From JBCCEJ01 sp039030335 (GTDB lineage: Bacteria > Pseudomonadota > Gammaproteobacteria > HK1): a stretch of 64,000 nucleotides of DNA. The DNA is taken from NCBI GenBank assembly GCA_039030335.1, contig JBCCEJ010000014.1:1-64000 (forward strand). Reading direction: 5' to 3'. The position numbers and the translations under genes are program-made. The stretch's first letter is position 1. Every line of letters begins with the position of its first letter. This document shows positions 61,457-64,000 of the stretch, one piece after another. The notes beneath the pieces are model-generated. The model ran no database searches. It worked only from the letters and a program-made list of their open reading frames with translations, and had not been told where the DNA came from.

Positions 61457-61474
61457 GTCGTGCGGTTGCACGAC
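61457..61474. repeat. Perfect hairpin GTCGTGC / GCACGAC
   Basis: A perfect 7-bp stem with the 4-base loop GGTT. It is not at a gene end: the nearest stop on either strand is hundreds of bases away. It may be a REP-like structure. Confidence 0.5.
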
Positions 61475-61496
61475 GCGCCTGCCGTCCCCTGTCGAG

Positions 61497-61517
61497 CCCT
61501 CGCGGGGGTCTCGAGGG
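61497..61517. repeat. Hairpin CCCTCG / CGAGGG
   Basis: A 6-bp stem with a 9-base loop, 22 bases after the hairpin at 61457. The pair of adjacent stems resembles the twin-stem layout of BIME-like elements, but no second copy was found. Confidence 0.4.
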
Positions 61518-61820
61518 ATCGTGAAAGTGTCGATCGAAAGCAAGCTCGGGCTTAGCACCAACCGCTCAGTGAGTGAGCGACTGGCAATTGACCATCGCAC
61601 CTACCGCTGCGTAGTCGGCTGCCGACAAATCGCAGGGACATTGTGCTCGCACATTCGAACTGCGAAAAAGCGAAATTGACAAAGAACTCGAACCATGTTC
61701 GGAAGCACAACTGTTTCACATTCGTGCAGTTGGCGTCAGTTACAGGCAGGCCAGAACAACTAGATAGCACGCGAAAGTGGCGGTCCAATTTGGAGCGAGC
61801 GAAAGTCTGCAAAGCACCCG

Positions 61821-61844
61821 GATGTCTGTGTCCATTCCAGCATC
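61821..61844 (+). repeat. GTGTGTCCG repeat, degenerate copy E
   Basis: GATGTCTGTGTCCATTCCAG matches copy C with changes in the core (GTCTGTGTCCAT for GTGTGTGTCCGT). It lies 70 bases before copy C in the same orientation. Confidence 0.4.
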
Positions 61845-61890
61845 AAATCCAGGCGCGATGGGCCGACGGTACCGCACTCACGCCCGACCG

Positions 61891-61923
61891 ATGTGTGTGT
61901 CCGTTTCAGAAGAAGAGGGAAGG
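61891..61923 (+). repeat. GTGTGTCCG repeat, copy C
   Basis: ATGTGTGTGTCCGTTTCAGA followed by AGAAGAGGGAAGG. The first 20 bases include the same GTGTGTGTCCGTTTCAGA core as copies B and D, and the following purine-rich AGAAGA tract matches copies A and B. Confidence 0.85.
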
Positions 61924-61929
61924 CGACCA

Positions 61930-61962
61930 AAGTGTGTGTCCGTTTCAGAGAGAGAGAATAAA
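61930..61962 (+). repeat. GTGTGTCCG repeat, copy D
   Basis: AAGTGTGTGTCCGTTTCAGA followed by GAGAGAGAATAAA, 39 bases start-to-start from copy C. It ends 5 bases before the stop codon of the convergent-side MFS gene. Confidence 0.85.
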
Positions 61963-61967
61963 AACAC

Positions 61968-63185
61968 CTACCGCGGGACCTTCAGCTTCGCCGTGGCGCC
62001 GAGCGCCAGTACGGACGTGACCAGAGCGATAGCGAATGCGGCGGAGTAGCTCTGCGTGCGGTCGTAGATGGCCGCGCCAACGACGGCAGCCAGGCCGCCT
62101 GCCGTGTGATGGACCATCGTGATGGTGCCTGCCACCGTTCCGAGTTGCGCGAGCCCAAAATGCTCGCGCGCGAAGACGACCGTGAGTGGCGCAGTCACCC
62201 AGAAAGTTGCCCCGAAGATCAGGCCGGCCGCGGCGATAACCCACTTTTCCGCACTCAACAGCAACGCAGCAAACAACAGGATCCGCAGCACAAAACAAGC
62301 GTAAGTTGGCACCGTTGGACCCCACCGGTCGGAGGCCACGCCACCGAGCAGAACACCGCCCAATCCGGCCAGTCCCATGAAGGCAAACAAACTGCCCGCA
62401 ACCCCGTCAGCCAGCCCCTGGTCGAGAGCGAAAGCAACAAAATGTGTGGCGATCAAAAAGTCGTGAAACCCGCAAAGCGCGTACATCAGCGCAAGCCACC
62501 AGAACGCGCGTGTGCGCAGCACGTCCCGGAAGCTGAGTGTCACCGCAGCCGTTGCTGGCGCCCCGGCGGGTCCTGAAGCAGCCGTTCCATTCCCGTCGGC
62601 CGGCGTAACCGATCCAACGTCCGGAGCCCGCGCCGCTGTAAACAGCAGCAACGGTAGGACACAAGCGACGTTGATAGCGCCCAGGGCCAGAAACGCGCTA
62701 CGCCAGTCAAAAGCGGTCAGGTAAGCCGACAAGGCCAGAATAATGACCAGTTGCCCAACACCCATGCCCGAGATCGCGATGCTGTTCGCCATGCCAATGC
62801 GTTCCGGGAACCACCGGCTCACCAGCACGCCCACCGGCGCTATAGACGTGCCGGCATTGCCGATCGCGACCACCACGCCGTAGATGAGCAACGCTTCCCA
62901 GGGCTGTTGCACCGCGCCCATCGCAGCCGTGCCGACGCTCATGACGACAACCGAGACGCCGAGCAGACGCCCGGCACCAAAGCGATCTACCAGCCGCCCC
63001 ATAAATGGCAGTGCCAATGCCGACAACACCATGAACAGCGTGACAGCGATGGAGATATCGCTGCGCGTCCAGGCGAGGTCATCGGCCATCGGCTTGAGCA
63101 TCAGGCCGATCGAAAAACGCACGCCAGCGTTGAACAACAACACCACGAAAGCCGTGGCGAGGACCAGGCGTGCAGCAGACATCAT
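61968..63185 (-). CDS. MFS transporter
   Basis: A 405-aa twelve-helix major facilitator of the monocarboxylate/oxalate-formate-type branch. Loop 2-3 reads GRLVDRFGAGRLLG, and GVASDRWGPT is the matching second-half motif. A Gly/Ala/Thr-rich cytoplasmic loop lies near residues 198-220. The substrate is unknown. The start is one of two adjacent ATGs; 63185 is used here, and no strong ribosome site is visible. It is divergent from the DMFase-like gene at 63283, so it may import that enzyme's substrate. Confidence 0.88.
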   Translation of the reverse strand: MMSAARLVLATAFVVLLFNAGVRFSIGLMLKPMADDLAWTRSDISIAVTLFMVLSALALPFMGRLVDRFGAGRLLGVSVVVMSVGTAAMGAVQQPWEALLIYGVVVAIGNAGTSIAPVGVLVSRWFPERIGMANSIAISGMGVGQLVIILALSAYLTAFDWRSAFLALGAINVACVLPLLLFTAARAPDVGSVTPADGNGTAASGPAGAPATAAVTLSFRDVLRTRAFWWLALMYALCGFHDFLIATHFVAFALDQGLADGVAGSLFAFMGLAGLGGVLLGGVASDRWGPTVPTYACFVLRILLFAALLLSAEKWVIAAAGLIFGATFWVTAPLTVVFAREHFGLAQLGTVAGTITMVHHTAGGLAAVVGAAIYDRTQSYSAAFAIALVTSVLALGATAKLKVPR

Positions 63186-63282
63186 GTCCGCAAAGTAGCA
63201 TGCGGTCCGCACGACAGGTACTGTCGATGCACGCTGCTATTGTTGCCCACCCGGACAACCTCAGGACCACGGAGACCAAACG

Positions 63283-64000
63283 ATGCTGCCACTAGCCGCT
63301 TATGCCGACCGCCTGTCCGTCAGACCCGGAGAGACAATCCGCTTCCATGCGGCAAATGCCACGGGGCAACCCGTACGGGCACGATTCGTGCGGGTTATTT
63401 GCGCGGATGCCAATCCGGCCGGCCCAGGTGTTTCGCTTCGCACTCTCGGTAGCCAACCGCACTGTGTCAGTGAGCCTGTTTCGCAGCACGTCCCACGCGG
63501 CTCCTACGGCGTGGTGCCGGAAGTCGGCCATTACATCGCGGATGGAAGCTTCAGCGTGTCGGTCCGCGTATTCCCGACTTTGCGCTCCGAACGTGCCCAG
63601 ACGCTGCTATCCGTGGGCGGCGAAGCTGGCGCACCGGGATGGTGTCTTCGACTCACACCGAATGGTGCCCTGCAGCTGGCAGGCACTGACTTTGAGCTGC
63701 CCGGTACCCGGGCCCTGCCCTTACGGGCCTGGAGTGTCGTGTGGTTCTCCTACGATGCTGACGGCCAGACCCTCACACTCGGCAACCGTGCGCTACCCAA
63801 TACGTTGGCGGGCGCCAAGCCCGCAGACGTCGCCACTTGCGCTGCGCCGTTGCCAAAGTGCCTGTCCAACCCGCGGGCACCCCTGATGCTGGCCGCCTGC
63901 GACGCGGCGACGCCCGGTGAACACTTCAACGGCAAGCTTGAGTTGCCCGCCCTCTGGCGTCGCACCCTGTCCGACGAAGACATCGCGGCCTTGCTGAGTG
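63283..64000 (+). CDS. N,N-dimethylformamidase large-subunit-like protein (cut by the window edge)
   Basis: The first 239 residues of a gene that runs off the right edge with no stop. The start LAAYADRLSVRPGETIRFHAA matches the N-terminus of the N,N-dimethylformamidase beta-subunit family, and residues ~90-235 look like a LamG-type jellyroll (GSFSVSVRVFP, LRAWSVVWFSYDADGQTLTL, HFNGKLELPALW). The family hydrolyses amides such as DMF; the catalytic part lies beyond the window. The ATG at 63283 has GGAGACC 8 bases upstream. Confidence 0.75.
   Translation, partial: MLPLAAYADRLSVRPGETIRFHAANATGQPVRARFVRVICADANPAGPGVSLRTLGSQPHCVSEPVSQHVPRGSYGVVPEVGHYIADGSFSVSVRVFPTLRSERAQTLLSVGGEAGAPGWCLRLTPNGALQLAGTDFELPGTRALPLRAWSVVWFSYDADGQTLTLGNRALPNTLAGAKPADVATCAAPLPKCLSNPRAPLMLAACDAATPGEHFNGKLELPALWRRTLSDEDIAALLS

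Larger units (their letters stand above)
61220..61967. other. Long intergenic stretch with hairpins and three repeat copies
   Basis: About 750 bases without a supported gene, unusually long for this window. It holds hairpins at 61457-61474 and 61497-61517 and repeat copies E, C and D at 61821-61962. Short frames have no domain. It may be a decayed locus or a repeat landing site. Confidence 0.5.

Noticed and set aside
56570..61962. CRISPR array
   Set aside because: Spacing between repeats is irregular, copies lie on both strands and within a gene, and there is no Cas gene.

Overview
The window is GC-rich (roughly 60-65% by eye) and densely coded, with many ATGA or TTGA start/stop overlaps between neighbouring genes. 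It carries a PEP-CTERM-type secreted protein, an IalB-like protein, glmS, a sigma-32-type promoter before dnaK, and a REP-associated tyrosine transposase. Together these suggest a free-living Pseudomonadota, most likely a gammaproteobacterium. That placement is inference from gene content; no rRNA or tRNA gene was found.

Most of the window is catabolic. From 446 to 12732, read leftwards, a long minus-strand cluster encodes a Rieske ring-hydroxylating dioxygenase (alpha and beta), an AMP-forming acyl-CoA ligase, an Ltp-type thiolase-fold protein, a DUF35/degenerate-SDR fusion, a cyclase-family metal hydrolase, an SDR and a DD-carboxypeptidase. It is followed by a class II aldolase-like protein, a class III aminotransferase and an unusual HisA-like/nucleoside 2-deoxyribosyltransferase-like fusion. 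The logic (oxygenate, activate with CoA, cleave or hydrate, hydrolyse) fits breakdown of an aromatic or steroid-like acid; the substrate is unknown.

From 12981 to 35958 come a serine beta-lactamase-like hydrolase, two luciferase-like monooxygenases, an IalB-like protein, dnaK, a HAD hydrolase, an acyl-CoA dehydrogenase/enoyl-CoA hydratase pair, a three-gene flavin cluster (FAD monooxygenase, GFA protein, flavin reductase), a hybrid histidine kinase, a CaiB-type CoA transferase, an NHL-repeat protein, a beta-hydroxyacid dehydrogenase, a phosphotransferase, a FAD-linked oxidase and a second acyl-CoA ligase.

From 36014 to 54889 the content is mixed: selO, an FHA protein, an F420-type LLM oxidoreductase, a CobW-family GTPase next to an amidohydrolase, an alpha/beta hydrolase, a 90-aa protein before glmS, two EamA transporters, a DUF952 protein, an enoyl-CoA hydratase, a secreted inhibitory-type serpin, a PEP-CTERM protein, and a translationally coupled MFS/DUF599 pair.

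The most unusual part is 54985-62000. A DinB / FAD monooxygenase / 2OG-Fe(II) oxygenase / NIPSNAP operon is followed by a RAYT-like transposase. Around it lie at least eight copies of a short repeat with core GTGTGTCCG. The three copies left of the transposase are all on the minus strand and the five on the right are all on the plus strand, so every copy points away from it. Two copies lie in frame inside the FAD monooxygenase gene and lengthen one of its loops. The window ends inside a gene whose N-terminus resembles the N,N-dimethylformamidase large subunit.
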